From Roseiarcus sp963832305 (GTDB lineage Bacteria > Pseudomonadota > Alphaproteobacteria > Rhizobiales > Beijerinckiaceae): 64,000 nucleotides of DNA. The notes beneath the pieces were generated by a model, which did no database searches, had not been told where the DNA came from, and worked only from the letters and a program-made list of their open reading frames with translations. This document shows positions 54,561-64,000 of this stretch, in pieces (within the stretch, counting starts at the first letter, position 1; every line of letters begins with the position of its first letter). Made by a program: the position numbers and the translations under genes. The stretch spans positions 106,437 through 170,436 of the forward strand of contig CAWHTU010000017.1 in NCBI GenBank assembly GCA_963832305.1. Direction: 5' to 3'.

Positions 54561-55113
54561 GACTGCCTCCGGCTGCGATCGAGCCTGACGGAAAACGGAA
54601 ATCGCCGGTCGCAAACGTATCCAATGGAATCGCCGCCAGCGCCGCGTCAAGCGAGGCGACATAGGAGGCGAGCGCGCCGGCTCTCGGCGCCGTCGCGTCC
54701 GCGCGCCATAGACGTTGCGCGCGAGCGCCTGCGGCCAGGCGCGCGGCCGAGCCTTCCTCGAGCGCGGCGGCATAGGCGGCGTTGCGGCCGTAGAATGCGC
54801 GGCCCATCGCCTTGAGCCGCTTCGACACCGCGATATCGGACAGTCCCATCTCGCGCAGCGTGTCGTCGAAATGCAGGAAAACGCTGTTGACGAGTTCCTG
54901 GGCCATCGCGTCGGCGAGACCGCCCAGCGTCTTGAGCCGCCGCAGGACGAGCCCGGCGTGCAGTGTGAGCAACTCGAATCGGCCGTCGATCCGGTCGGGC
55001 GCCTCCAGCGCCTGATAGAGCGCCGGGCGGCGGGCGGCGGCCACGATCTCGCCAAGAATCTGCTCGATGACGGCTCTGCTGGCGCGCCGCGCGCGCCACC
55101 GGGCGAAGATCAT
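54553..55113 (-). CDS. Ubiquinol-cytochrome c chaperone (CBP3-like)
   Basis: A 186-residue chaperone for cytochrome bc1 assembly. Family pattern: IEQILGEIVAAARRPALYQA, RFELLTLHAGLVLRRLKTLG, AQELVNSVFLHFDDTLREMG and DIAVSKRLKAMGRAFYGRNA. It is co-transcribed with yceD (8-base overlap) and divergent from bamE, the arrangement usual in alphaproteobacteria. Confidence 0.9.
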   Translation of the reverse strand: MIFARWRARRASRAVIEQILGEIVAAARRPALYQALEAPDRIDGRFELLTLHAGLVLRRLKTLGGLADAMAQELVNSVFLHFDDTLREMGLSDIAVSKRLKAMGRAFYGRNAAYAAALEEGSAARLAAGARAQRLWRADATAPRAGALASYVASLDAALAAIPLDTFATGDFRFPSGSIAAGGSHD

Positions 55114-55243
55114 GCCGATCCCCTCGCGTGGCCGGCGAGCTCAAGGCCCGCGGGGCTCACGTCTTGCTTTGGCAAGGCGGCATGAGTTAGGCATCGCTCG
55201 CCCGGTCTGGCAAGCCGAAAGGCTGGTCATGGAGAGAGGCTGA

Positions 55244-55720
55244 ATGCAATTTTCGCCCAAGGTTCTTCGTCGCGATCGCTGGGATTGGCCGTTTGCGCCG
55301 CGCTCGCGCTCAGCGGCTGCATCGGCTACGACGGCGACTTCGATCGCGGCTATCAGGTCGACGACAGCACCATCTCGCAGATCAAGGTTGGCGCGACCAC
55401 CAAGCCGGAAGCGCTCGCGCTCCTCGGGACGCCGTCGACCACGTCGACCGTCGGCGGCGACGCCTGGTACTATATCGGGCAGAAGATGAAGCACTCGCTG
55501 GAGTTCATGCCGGTCCAGATGACCGACCAGCACGTGCTGGCGGTCTATTTCGACAAGGGACGGCAAGGTCGACCGGATCGCCAATTACGGCATGCAGGAC
55601 GGCAAGGTGTTCGACTTCGTCAGCCGCACCACCCCGACCGGCGGCACGGAGCCCGACTTCCTCAGGAACATGATGGGCGGCCTGTTCAGGTTCAGCGAGC
55701 TGAGCGCCGGGCGTCGCTGA
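55244..55720 (+). CDS. bamE: Outer-membrane assembly lipoprotein BamE/OmlA (two frame breaks)
   Basis: A ~158-residue lipoprotein of the BAM complex (SmpA/OmlA domain). From ATG 55244 (MQFSPKVLRRDR) the frame changes near 55280 into LGLAVCAALALSGCIGYDGD, a proper lipobox. Then STISQIKVGATTKPEALALL, GTPSTTSTVGGDAWYYIGQK and HVLAVYFDKG follow. A second change near 55560 leads to VDRIANYGMQDGKVFDFVSR, TTPTGGTEPDFLRNMMGG and LFRFSELSAGRR at TGA 55718-55720. The two breaks cancel in length. An essential-type conserved gene with breaks again points to indel errors. Confidence 0.88.
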
Positions 55721-56009
55721 CGGGCTCGCCGGAAGAGCTGAAGCGTCGGAAGGCTGGGTCCGAATCGCGCGTACCCGTAACTCCGAAAATCGGATTATCG
55801 AGGGATATCTTTGCCAAAAACAGAATATGCGCTAGTCTGCGCTCGTCGACGCCGATGCCCGGGGCCGCCATGCGCGCGATCGGCCGGTCAGCATGGAGAC
55901 GAGAATTGAAGTCGCCGGCCACAAGCAAGCGGTCCCTGCCGGTCAAGACAGCGCGACTCTGTCCGCGATAACCCACTGAAAATCTCGCGTCCGCGCTCGA
56001 AAGCCAAAT

Positions 56010-56112
56010 TTGGATTTCGTTGCGCCCGACTTGGATTTCGTTGCGCGGATCGGCTTCTCGTTGCGCCCGGCTTGGTTTTTGTTGCGGCCGGCTCGGGTTT
56101 TGCTACGCCCTC
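56010..56112. repeat. Degenerate 21-bp tandem repeat, about five units
   Basis: Units of roughly TTGGATTTCGTTGCGCCCG begin at 56010, 56031, 56052, 56072 and 56093, increasingly diverged rightwards. They run up to the hppA stop. The preceding bases (55721-56009) hold no gene I can support. Confidence 0.8.
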
Positions 56113-58241
56113 ACCGCGCCAGGATCGCCAGCAGCAGCAGCGCGACGATGTTGGTGATCTTGATCGCCGGGTTGACCGCCGGGCCGGCGGTGTCCTTGTA
56201 GGGGTCGCCGACGGTGTCGCCGGTGACGGCGGCCTTGTGCGCCTCCGAGCCCTTGACCCACTTGTTGCCGTCCTTGTCGACGAAGCCGTCCTCGAAGCTC
56301 TTCTTGGCGTTGTCCCAGGCGCCGCCGCCCGAGGTCATCGAGATGGCGACGAAGAGGCCGTTGACGATCACGCCGAGCAGCGACGCGCCGAGCGCGGCGA
56401 AGGCCGACGCCTTCGAGCCCGAGATCCACAGCGCGCCGAAATAGACGACGAACGGCGCCAGCACCGGCAGAAGCGAGGGCACGATCATCTCGCGGATCGC
56501 GGCCTTGGTCAGCAGGTCGACGGCGCGGCCGTAGTCGGGACGCTGCGTGCCGTTCATGATGCCCGGCATCTCCTTGAACTGCCGGCGCACCTCGAGCACG
56601 ACCGATCCGGCCGCGCGGCCGACCGCGGTCATCGCGATGCCGGCGAAGAGATAGGGGATGAGGCCGCCGAAGATGAGGCCGGCGACGACATAGGGGCTGG
56701 AGAGGCTGAAATCGAGCGCGCCGACGTCCTGGAAATAGGGCGCGCCGGTCTCCTTGAAGTGGCGGATGTCGTTGGTGTAGGCGGCGAACAGCACCAGCGC
56801 GCCCAGGCCCGCCGAGCCGATCGCATAGCCCTTGGTGATCGCCTTGGTGGTGTTGCCGACCGCATCGAGCGCGTCGGTCGACTGGCGCACTTCCTTCGGC
56901 AATCCGGCCATCTCGGCGATGCCGCCGGCGTTGTCGGTGACCGGGCCGAAGGCGTCGAGCGCGACGATCATGCCGGCGAGGCCGAGCATCGTCGTGACCG
57001 CGATCGCGGTGCCGTAGAGGCCGGCGAGCTGGAAGGTCGAGATGATGCCGGCGACGATGACGATCGCCGGCAGCGCGGTCGATTCGAGCGACACCGCGAG
57101 GCCCTGGATCACGTTGGTGCCATGGCCGGTGACGGAGGCCTGGGCGATCGACATCACCGGGCGTTTTCCGGTGCCGGTGTAATATTCGGTGATGACCACG
57201 ATGAGCCCGGTAACGGCGAGGCCGACGAGGCCGCACACGAACAGATTCGACGCCGGTGACCGACTTGTCGGCGACGGTTCCGATCTCGCCCCAGCCGACG
57301 ACGAATTGGGTCGCGATCGCGAGGCCGACGATGGAGAGCGCGCCGGTCGCGATCAGGCCCTTGTAGAGCGCGCCCATGATCGAGCCGTTGGCGCCGAGCC
57401 TGACGAAGAACGTGCCGATGATCGACGTCACGATGCAGGCGGCGCAGATCGCCAGCGGATACATCATCGACGAAACGAGCACTGGCGTCCCGTCGAAGAA
57501 GATCGAGGCGAGGACCATGGTGGCGACCACCGTCACGGCGTAGGTTTCGAACAGGTCGGCGGCCATGCCGGCGCAATCGCCGACATTGTCGCCGACGTTG
57601 TCGGCGATGGTCGCCGGGTTGCGCGGATCGTCCTCCGGAATGCCGGCTTCGACCTTGCCCACGAGATCCGCGCCGACGTCCGCGCCCTTGGTGAAGATGC
57701 CGCCGCCGAGACGGGCGAAGATCGAGATCAGCGAGGCGCCGAACCCGAGCGCGACCAGGGCGTCGATGGTGATGCGATCCGAGGGCGCATAGCCGAGAGG
57801 GCCGGTGAGAATGCCGAAATAGCCGGCGACGCCGAGAAGCGCGAGACCCGCCACCAGAAGTCCGGTCACCGCGCCGGAGCGGAAAGCGATGTCGAGGCCG
57901 CCGGCGAGCGATTTCGTCGCCGCCTGCGCCGTGCGCACGTTGGCGCGCACCGAGACGTTCATGCCGATGAAGCCGGCGGCGCCGCTGAGAATGGCGCCGA
58001 TCGCGAAGCCGATCGCCACGGTCCACGACAGCAGCAGCCCGAGACCGATGAACACGACGATTCCGACGCCGGCGATGGTCATATATTGGCGCCTGAGGTA
58101 GGCCTGCGCCCCCTCGCGCACCGCCGCCGAAATCTCCTGCATCCGCTGCGAGCCGGCGTCCGCCGCCATCAGACTCGAGATCGTGTAGACGCCATAGACG
58201 ATCGAGAGCAGTCCACAGACGATAATCAAGCCCAAAAGCAT
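56111..58241 (-). CDS. hppA: K+-independent-type membrane-bound pyrophosphatase, H+-translocating (one inserted base)
   Basis: A ~709-residue membrane pyrophosphatase with ~16 spans that pumps protons while hydrolysing pyrophosphate. Signatures are GFGASLISIFARLGGGIFTK, GADVGADLVGKVEAGIPEDD, PRNPATIADNVGDNVGDCAG and GPVTDNAGGIAEMAGLPKEV. DAVGNTTKAITKGYAIGSAG has Lys where K+-dependent enzymes have Ala (GNTTAA), so it belongs to the K+-independent group. At ~57250 the frame changes; removing one base (GTC(G)AATCTG) restores VTGVNLFVCGLVGLAVTGLI. The end is TGA 56113-56111. It is convergent with the tandem repeat. Confidence 0.93.
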
Positions 58242-58446
58242 GGCGAAAGGCCCCGTTGATAGGCCGCGGGCGGTCTCCCGCGGCTCGTTTCTGGGCGCCT
58301 ATTGCCAGAAACCGCGCCCTGCCGCAACGCGCCGCCAGCGTTTCGGGTCGCTTTCACCCCAAAGTCGCGCTGCGGCCGAGCGCCGCAGCCCCGGGGCGCC
58401 AAAGGCTCCGTCACGACCAGCGGCCTTCTCCACCGGGGTCAGGACT

Positions 58447-61400
58447 TCAGCCGCCGCGCTTCCAGGTCAACTCGCCGATGCGGAGCGACTGAACCTCCAG
58501 TTCCCCTTTGGGCTCGAACAGATCGGGGCGGGCCGAGACGCGCCCGTCCTCCTGCTCGACGCCGATAAGGGCGTAGGCCGCCGACAACATGCGCGCGGCC
58601 GAGCCGGTGTACCATGACCAGCCGCCGCGCCCGCCATGGCCCCAACCCTCGTAGATGTCGGCGGGCTGCTGGATGGGAATGAGGCCGTAGGTCGCCGAGA
58701 CTCTCGGGGTCGGTCTTCTTCATCGGCGATATCTTTTCGAAAATCTCGAAAGCGCGGGCCCGAAGGCGAGCGGCCAATTCGTTGTCGCCCGCAGCGCGCG
58801 CCGAGGAGGCGAGACGCATGAACCCATCGACGATCCAGGTCGCGCCATGGCTGTATTGGGCGCCGTTCTCGCGTACGCCGGGCGGATAGTCGGCGATGCG
58901 GCCCGGATAGGGCTGCGAATGCTCGTAGAACGGGGTGTCGAGCAGCAGCACGCGGTTCGGCCGCTCGATTCCTTTAAGGCCGCCTTCGATCGCTGCTAGG
59001 GCGCGCGCGTCGTCGCAGGCCCCGGAATAGGCTGCCCAGCCGGTCGTCATCGCGTTGCAAAGGTCGACCTCGCGCCCGTCGTCGGCGAAGTCGAGCAGGT
59101 AATGGTCGCCGCGCCATCCGATCTCGAGCGCCTGCCGCTGCCGGGCGAGCGCCGCCTCACAGCGGGCGGCGAACGCCTCGTCCTCTTTGCCGCGCGCGAG
59201 GGAGACGAAGCCGTCGAGGACGTTGAAGAGAAAGAAGCCCATCCAGACGCTGGTCCCGATCTCGCGGCGGCCGAGCGCGTCGATGCCGTCATTCCAGTCA
59301 CCGGCCCGCAGGAGCGGAAGCCCGTTCGCGCCGAGATGCTCGAGAGTGAAGTCGATTGCGAGGCGCGCATGCTCGTAGACAGTCGCGCTCTCGCGCGAGA
59401 CGCGGGGAATGACGATCCAGGTGTCCTCGTTCGACGGCACGGCTTCGCCTTCCAGAAAAGGCGTCGTCTCGTCGAGCACGCTGTCATCGCCGGTTTGGCG
59501 CACATAGCGGGCGAGCACGTACGGCAGCCACAGGTGCGGATCGGAGGCCTTGGTCCGCTGGCCAAGTCCCGTCCCGCCGCCCGGCGCGCGATGCCACCAT
59601 TTGAGCACGTCGCCCTCACGAAACTGCTGGCTCGCATGAAGCACGATTTGCGCCCGGGTCAGGCGTGGTTCAATGAGCGCAAGCGGCAGCACGTCCTGCA
59701 GCTGGTCGCGATAGCCGGTTGCGCCGCCGAGCTGGTTTGGCCCCAGGCGGCCGAAGAGCCGCGAGGCGTAAAGCTGGTAGGGCAGCCAGGTATTGACCAG
59801 CCGGTCGAAGTCCGGCCGGTTGGTGCGAACCTCGACCCGGCCTAGCCGGGCGGCCCACGAGGCGCGGGTCGCCGCGAGATCGCTTTCCGCTTCGACGACG
59901 CCGACACGCGCCGCCGCGGCGAGCGCTTCGCTCCGACTCGGGGCCTGGCCGAAGCCGATGGCGATTTTCGCTTCGCCCCCAGGCGGGAGCGTGAGTTCGC
60001 CGCAGAAGGCGGCCACACGCCGGCCGTCGTCGGGCGCGGAACCGTCGCTCGAGCCGGTTTCGACCATCGCCGGCGTCAGGATGTTGCGCCCTGGCCCGCC
60101 GAAGAACCGGGCGCGGATCGTCTCGGTCGCCGGATTCCGCAAGCTCGTCGCCGCGAACGCGAAGCCGCGCTCGAAATCATTGTTCGGGTTCTGGAACAGG
60201 AGCGTAGAGCCGACCGTTTCGTCGCGGATCTTGTCGACGCTCGCGATCGGGCTGTCCTCGAGCGCGAGATCGAAGAAGGGCGTGATGCGCAGGCGCCTCG
60301 GACGCGCCCCACCATTGCGCAAGGTCAAGAGGCGCATGTCGCCCGGATAGCCGGGCGGAACGAAGACGACGTGTTCGATCGTCAGATCGCCTCGGGTCGT
60401 GACGAAAGTCGCGACCCCCGGTTCGTAGGTCGCCTCGCAAGTCGCGTCCTCGGGCTGGAACGGCGTGAAGCCCACCGCGCCGGTTTCGCCCTTGTCGAGG
60501 TCGCGCAGGTAGACGATCTGCCCCGGCTGGACGACGGTCACGCTGTCAAAGCGGAAAGCGGAGAGGCCGTTTTGACGAGCATTGCCAAAGGCGGAGAAAA
60601 TCTCGCCGTCATTGGAGACCATCGTCGCCATGCCAATTTCGTTCGCCATTACATGCGCCCACGGGCGCGGCGTGCGATGGGTGAGGCTCAACGTCTTGCC
60701 GTCGGCCGAGAACCCGAACGGCCACCGCGACGGTAGCGCTGGCGACGGCTCGGCGGCGCGAGTCTCGTAGAGCCGCCTATGCAAGTCGGGCTCGGGCAGA
60801 GGCGCGAGGCCGAGCCGCCGGGCGATCAGTTCGCTCGCCCACACCGCGTTGTCGGAGCGGCCGACGATGAATTCCGCCTCGGCCGCGGCGCCAGGCGCAA
60901 GCGTCGCCTCAAGGGTGAAGCTCGCCGCCGGATCGAAGGTCCAGACCTTGCCTTCGTCGTCGAGCTTTCGCCAGCGCCAAGGCTCGCAGCCGGTCGGCCG
61001 CAGGAGCGAGCCTTCGCCGATGAAGCGTGTGCGCGAATCTTCGTAGCCGACGAGATCGGTCCCGGGTCCCGGCTTTACGGCGAAGAACGCGGTCTCGCCG
61101 CGGTCGGCGCGCGCCGACCGCAGGAGCCGGTTGCGCGCCAGAATGGCGTTGAGCGAACGCACGAACACGGTCTCGACATGCATGCCGGCGAAATCGAGAT
61201 CCTTTGCATAAGCCCCTGTCTCGGCTTGCGCGATCTCGCAGAAGCTCGTCAGTCGCAGCCGCCTCGACCTTTCGGATCTGTTCTCGAGCCGCACGCGCCA
61301 AGCGATGATCGCGCCCCGCGAGTCAGGCGCGATCTCCATTCGGGCCTCGATTCCGTTCAGAGCATTGACGATCGCAAGGCGATTGAAGCCCGGCTCCTCA

Positions 61401-63892
61401 ATCCTGTAGTCGCCCGCGCGTCGCGCCGGCTCGAAGCCGATCGACCAGGGCGCTTCGCCGTCCTCGCCTACGTAAAAAAAATGGCCCCGCGCCTGCAGCG
61501 GATCGAGCGGACGGCGGAAGAGATCGATCGGGCCGCCGGCGCGCTCCGCCCCGATGACGAAGGCTGCGCCGCGGCCGTCGCGCTGAATCTCGACCCCGAC
61601 CGCCCCGTTGTTGAAGACGAAGCGATCGGGACGCCGCCCAAGCTCGAGCGGCGCGCCTTCGAGCCATGGCGCCGCAGGTCCAGATTTGGCGCGCTCCTTA
61701 ACCGCCACCGCCACACCCGCGGCAGCCATTGCGGCGATCGCCACGCCATATGCGAAGCCAAGCGTCTTGATCGCGTCGGGCATTGGGCCGCCGCCGCGCG
61801 CAAGCGTCTCAGCGCCTGTCCAGGCCTTGTCCCAATCCGGCCCACGCGGGATGTAAAACGGAATGAGGAGCGGCGCCCAGGTGCCAAAGCGGCGGATGCC
61901 GTCGGGAATGGCGCGGGTGCGTCCATGGTGGCCGACGAACCGGGCTGCCGCCTCGTCGGCGCGGTCGCCGCCAAGAAACGACAGGTTGACCAGGGTCGCA
62001 ACCCTGAGTCCCATATGGTCGAACCAAATGAGGATGCGTAGCCAGTCGTAGGCGAGCAGTCCGAGAAACAATGTCAGACTGAATTGCCGGAAGCTGCCGG
62101 AGCTCTGGGTCGCATCGGTTGCGATGGCGACACCCGACCGGATCGCGCCGTCCTGATTGTACCAGGTTGGGTCCGGGGACTGGCGCAGGAACGAGTTGAT
62201 GATGGGCGCCATCCACAGGCCCCAGCGCAGAACGCGCACACCCTGCTCGACCAGCCCCTCGATTCCGCTCGGGCTGACCAGCGTCTTGATCGGCCTCAGA
62301 CTTCTCTGCAAGCCAGCGTCGAGCAGAACGTAGTTGATCGAGAAGAGCGGCGCTGCGAGCGACCAGTTGATCACGCCGGCCACCGATTCCGCCCAGAAAA
62401 GCCTGACCCCGCCCGCCACCTCACCGAGGTTGATCATCCCGTATTTGTTGAAAATCGGATAGGTCGTGAAATCGCCGAGACGTCGCCCGTCGAGCCGGTA
62501 GTTGACGTCGGCGTAGGCCCAGAATTTGGCGATGACGACTTGCAGCTGGGCAGCGTCGAAATACCAGCCGAGCGCGCCGGCGACGAGCGCGCCGAGGAGG
62601 AGACCCAGCGCGTAAAGGCGCCAGCTTTGCAGCTTCCGCCGTTCGCCCGCAATGACGCTGCCGGCGTCAAAGATGAGATCGACGCCGCCGTAGCAGAGCG
62701 CCCCGACCACAGCCATCGCCAGAAACCGCACGCCGCCGTCGTAAGCGGCAAGGCCGGCGCGATAGGCCAGCGCAAGGCCGAGGCCCGCGACGATGCCGCG
62801 CGCAGGCCCGCGCGGATCGAGATAGGCGCGCTTGAGCCGGCCGAAGAACGGCGCCGTCCCGTCGGCGCTGCCCATGATCGTCTGGGCAAGCGGGAAGGCG
62901 AGCGCGCCGCCGATGGGACCGATGAGAAGCGCAGCTCGATCCAGGATCATCTCCGCGCCGGGCGCGCGCAGGATGAGAGCGGCGACGAGGATGAAGCCCA
63001 TGAACAGCGCGCCGTAAATCGCGCCTTTGACGAAGCCGGCTCGCCAATGCTCCCACGCCGTCTCGAAGCGCGGCGGACGGCCGCCCAGCCAATCGAGGAT
63101 AATGCCGGTGAAGAGATAGACGATCGCCCAAAGGCCGCCTTGCGCGAGCGCGGCGCAGAAGCTCGAGAAAAAAAGCGCCAGGAACGGCTGAGCGACCATC
63201 TGCGCCGCGTTGGCGATAAGCGGCGTTGCGGCGGCGAGACCTCCGCCGAGAGCGAAAAGTCCGTGCGTACGCGCCGAACTCGGAAGCAGATTGACGCTGA
63301 CCAGGCTGATCATCGTCAGCATCGCCTCGCCCACGAACCAGAGAGTAAGCGCGCGCCCGATCGCGACCTGGACAGGAAATGGCAAGCCCGCATGCCCAGT
63401 CGCCATCGCGCCGAGCTCGGCCATGTGCCAGTCGGCGCCGATCGCCATGAGCAAATTGAACAGGAAGGGAACCGCGATCAGGCTTAAGGCCTCGATGAGC
63501 CGCAATCCGCGAAAGCCGGCGATCAGGGCCATGATCGACCCGCCGGCATAGACGATCAGCGCAATCGTCGCGCCGGCCGCATTGACCCGCCAGACGTCCG
63601 CCCACGGTCCCGGCAATTGCCAGAACCCGATCGAATCGTTGCGCTGGAAGGCAAAGATGGCGAAGGCGGCGGCGTCGGCGGCGATCAGCGCCGCGGAATA
63701 CGGGCGCTCAGCCCGCGCCCACCGGATAAGCGCGAGCCCCACTGCCCCAGCCACCGCGGCGACGATCGGCTGACGCTCGCCGATCGCCATGTAGAAGCCA
63801 AGCGCGAGCGCCGCTGCGCCGGCCGCCGCGACCAAAGTTGGGGCGACGGGTCGGTGCGCGAAAGGGCGCGCCAACGGGGACGTCATCTCCAT
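58447..63892 (-). CDS. Membrane-anchored GH94-type glycoside phosphorylase/hydrolase (one inserted base)
   Basis: A ~1,814-residue protein. Residues 1-~740 form a polytopic membrane region with some 15-18 hydrophobic spans and the loop LVSPSGIEGLVEQGVRVLRW, WFDHMGLRVATLVNLSFLGG. Then come two beta-sandwich domains (RFVFNNGAVGVEIQRDGRGA, SRTRFIGEGSLLRP; and LSLTHRTPRPWAHVMANEIG, GELTLPPGGEAKIAIGFGQA) and a C-terminal (alpha/alpha)6 domain, with NQLGGATGYRDQLQDVLPLA, REGDVLKWWHRAPGGGTG and the catalytic GDWNDGIDALGRREIG (~residue 1530). These match the C-terminal half of cyclic beta-1,2-glucan synthase (NdvB), but the GT84 domain is missing. A frame change near 58690 leads to TYGLIPIQQPADIYEGWG and the end ELTWKRGG. 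Confidence 0.82.
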
Positions 63893-64000
63893 GCCTTGCG
63901 CGCTCCCCTGTCCGCCTCGGGCCCATCCCTTGCGGATTGCTCGCTGAGTCGCAAGCTCGCGTCAAAGACGCTTGCCGGCCGCCCCATAGCGGCCCAATAT

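Noticed and set aside
55692..55976. Minus-strand frame with LLVAGDFNS, like an endonuclease/exonuclease/phosphatase motif
   Set aside because: Only one short motif matches, no other family motif is present, and the frame has no ribosome site and overlaps the end of bamE.

Overview
This 64 kb window is high-GC DNA from an alphaproteobacterium, most likely of the order Hyphomicrobiales (Rhizobiales). The assignment is inferred from gene content: an AapJ-type amino-acid binding protein, a cyanide-insensitive-type CydAB oxidase, a bamE / cytochrome-c chaperone / yceD / plsX / fabH neighbourhood, a K+-independent-type membrane pyrophosphatase, and many small secreted proteins of rhizobial style. 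No rRNA, tRNA, CRISPR array, transposase or phage gene was recognised.

Layout. 0-1.6 kb: 3' part of an Lhr-type helicase. 1.9-10.3 kb: minus-strand surface-polysaccharide cluster (two sugar-nucleotide SDR enzymes, three or four glycosyltransferases, a methyltransferase-glycosyltransferase fusion and a fucosyltransferase-like protein). 10.6-16.8 kb: a lipoprotein, an L,D-transpeptidase, AapJ, two small secreted proteins and cydAB. 17.4-20.6 kb: a class III cyclase between a broken and an intact copy of a thioesterase locus, with a divergent MarR regulator. 20.8-24.5 kb: a cupin, a trypsin-like protease paired with a Trypco1-like protein, a deaminase and a methyltransferase. 24.8-29.5 kb: a complete BMP-family nucleoside-type ABC importer. 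29.6-34.3 kb: a YhaN/YhaO (SbcCD-like) pair. 34.7-45.4 kb: a GT61 enzyme, a His-rich secreted protein, a lytic transglycosylase, dapA-smpB, metY, two membrane proteins and a LysR regulator. 45.5-50 kb: a sulfatase, a HAD phosphatase and an oxidoreductase. 50.2-55.7 kb: fabH-plsX, two DUF genes, yceD, the cytochrome bc1 chaperone and bamE. 56.1-63.9 kb: hppA and a giant membrane-anchored GH94 protein.

Many well-conserved genes, including smpB, hppA and bamE, carry reading-frame breaks, mostly compatible with one extra base each. Because protein similarity continues cleanly across the breaks, I read most of them as indel errors in the sequence rather than true pseudogenes. I give the full extent of each broken gene and state where the frame changes.

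The most interesting local system is the two-gene trypsin-like protease / Trypco1 module at 21.65-23.03 kb, a type of pair predicted to act in bacterial conflict or immunity. Other notable items are three copies of a double-hairpin intergenic repeat at gene 3' ends, a partial duplication flanking the cyclase, a perfect 10-bp inverted repeat at the LysR/sulfatase divergent promoter, a poly-histidine secreted protein, and a membrane GH94 protein without the GT84 part of cyclic glucan synthase.
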